Source of the DNA: Nitrospira sp. CR1.3
Lineage (GTDB): Bacteria > Nitrospirota > Nitrospiria > Nitrospirales > Nitrospiraceae
Reading direction: 5' to 3'
Assembly: GCA_014055525.1 (NCBI GenBank)
Contig: WIAH01000004.1
Location: 140,975 to 204,974, forward strand
Length of the DNA stretch: 64,000 nt
Position numbers and translations under genes: made by a program. Each line of letters begins with the position of its first letter. Within the stretch, counting starts at the first letter, position 1. The notes beneath the pieces are model-generated. The model was given only the letters and a program-made list of their open reading frames with translations, had not been told where the DNA came from and searched no databases. Shown piece by piece: positions 63,416-64,000 of the stretch.

Positions 63416-63460
63416 GGTTCAGGTTCAGGTTAACGTTCAGGTTTAGCTGAGCCTCAGCCT
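63404..63460. repeat. Low-complexity AGGTTC repeat between convergent genes
   Basis: Repeated GGTTCAGG, AGGTTCAGG and GTTCAGG words run through the stop of the kinase-like gene, followed by the palindrome GCTGAGCCTCAGC that includes the stop of sixA. Same word family as 56503-56554. Confidence 0.6.
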
Positions 63461-63984
63461 TCACCTTGTTCAGCCTTGACGCGCTTCTTCCCAAGCGCTC
63501 TCAGTTGAGACGGTCCCATCCACCAACGCAGGCTTCCCTTCCCCGGCTTCAACGGCATAGAGATCTCGATGAGGCAGGCGCCGGCCTTCTTGAAGGGAAA
63601 GGCCGTTGAGGGTTTGCCGGCCAGCATCACGCTCGCCGCGAGGCCCAGGTGCGGCTCGTGGCCGACGCAGAGCGCGCAGGATTCCGGCGGCAGCTCCGAC
63701 AACAACGTCAGCAACCGTTCGGGAGGCGCGTCCGGCAGAAGCTCATCGATGATTTGCAGAGCCGAGCGGACCCGCAACGCATGATGCAGAATCTTGGCTG
63801 AATCGAGGGCGCGAACCAAGGGGCTGGTCACCACATGGGTCGGCTGCAACTCGAGCCATTTGAACCCGGCCGCCACCTGTTCGACCCGCTTCGCTCCGCG
63901 GTCCGTCAGCGGACGATCCCCATCCGGTCCTTCCCATTCCTCACGCTCAATCGCGATGCCATGTCGAAACAGCACGCAATCCAT
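63454..63984 (-). CDS. sixA: SixA-like phosphohistidine phosphatase (histidine phosphatase family)
   Basis: 176 residues, GAGGGGAT before the ATG. RHG motif LFRHGIAIEREEW near residue 6, second Arg in SPLVRALDSAKIL, and the second catalytic His in CVGHEPHLGLAASVML. SixA removes phosphate from His-phosphotransfer proteins; the branch near ppx genes may instead relate to phosphate metabolism. The C-terminal 20 residues are basic. Confidence 0.9.
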   Translation of the reverse strand: MDCVLFRHGIAIEREEWEGPDGDRPLTDRGAKRVEQVAAGFKWLELQPTHVVTSPLVRALDSAKILHHALRVRSALQIIDELLPDAPPERLLTLLSELPPESCALCVGHEPHLGLAASVMLAGKPSTAFPFKKAGACLIEISMPLKPGKGSLRWWMGPSQLRALGKKRVKAEQGEG

Positions 63985-64000
63985 ATCCCCTCACTCTATC

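Overview
The window looks like a piece of chromosome from a Nitrospira-type bacterium (phylum Nitrospirota). This is an inference from gene content and order: a chlorite-dismutase-family protein, a recA-recX-alaS-ruvX-mltG block, grpE-dnaK-dnaJ-rsmE, IPT/TIG and YCF48-like secreted proteins, and evenly high GC. No rRNA, CRISPR array, prophage or transposase gene was seen. There is one tRNA (Ser, anticodon CGA).

Layout. 1-8.4 kb: envelope and stress genes, namely a partial lipoprotein, an unknown 284-residue protein, an orphan SagB-type nitroreductase, a Dyp-type peroxidase, TPR proteins, a PagL-like lipid A deacylase and a MurG-like glycosyltransferase. 8.5-10.8 kb: an ECF sigma factor and its membrane anti-sigma factor behind a clear promoter and a 16-bp palindrome, then tadA. 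10.8-22.5 kb: a compact biosynthetic operon on the minus strand made of a 3087-residue nonribosomal peptide synthetase, a cyclic-peptide-type ABC exporter and a phosphopantetheinyl transferase, all overlapping by 4 nt. 22.5-23.2 kb: a regulatory-looking region, tRNA-Ser, and a duplicated tRNA 3' tail with strong hairpins. 23.2-30.4 kb: DUF2779 nuclease-like protein, MATE transporter, a ketopantoate-reductase fusion, a sirtuin, a HAD hydrolase, an unusual response regulator and a 37-residue basic protein. 30.6-40.5 kb: valS-nadC-birA-coaX and grpE-dnaK-dnaJ-rsmE. 40.6-51.6 kb (minus strand): YCF48 and IPT secreted proteins, ridA, deoB-like/deoC, mltG, ruvX, alaS, recX, recA. 51.8-64 kb: an HD-GYP-like response regulator, thpR, cinA, a hemQ/cld-family gene, small unknown genes, an SDR, and a ppx/GppA gene followed by two unusual thymidylate-kinase-like proteins, then sixA.

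The most interesting system is the NRPS operon. The order of domains reads fatty acyl-AMP ligase, carrier, condensation, adenylation 1, carrier, condensation, adenylation 2, carrier, thioesterase. The second adenylation pocket reads as a classic glycine code and the first resembles tyrosine-type codes, so the simplest prediction is an N-acylated aromatic-Gly dipeptide. Two catalytic oddities stand out: the first condensation domain has HRxxxDG instead of HHxxxDG, and the thioesterase nucleophile is Cys instead of Ser. Secondary points of interest are a family of low-complexity inverted repeats in several spacers, a MITE-like element that supplies the stop codon of cinA, a REP-like palindrome cluster at the 5' end of recX, and a pair of P-loop kinases of which one has lost the P-loop lysine.
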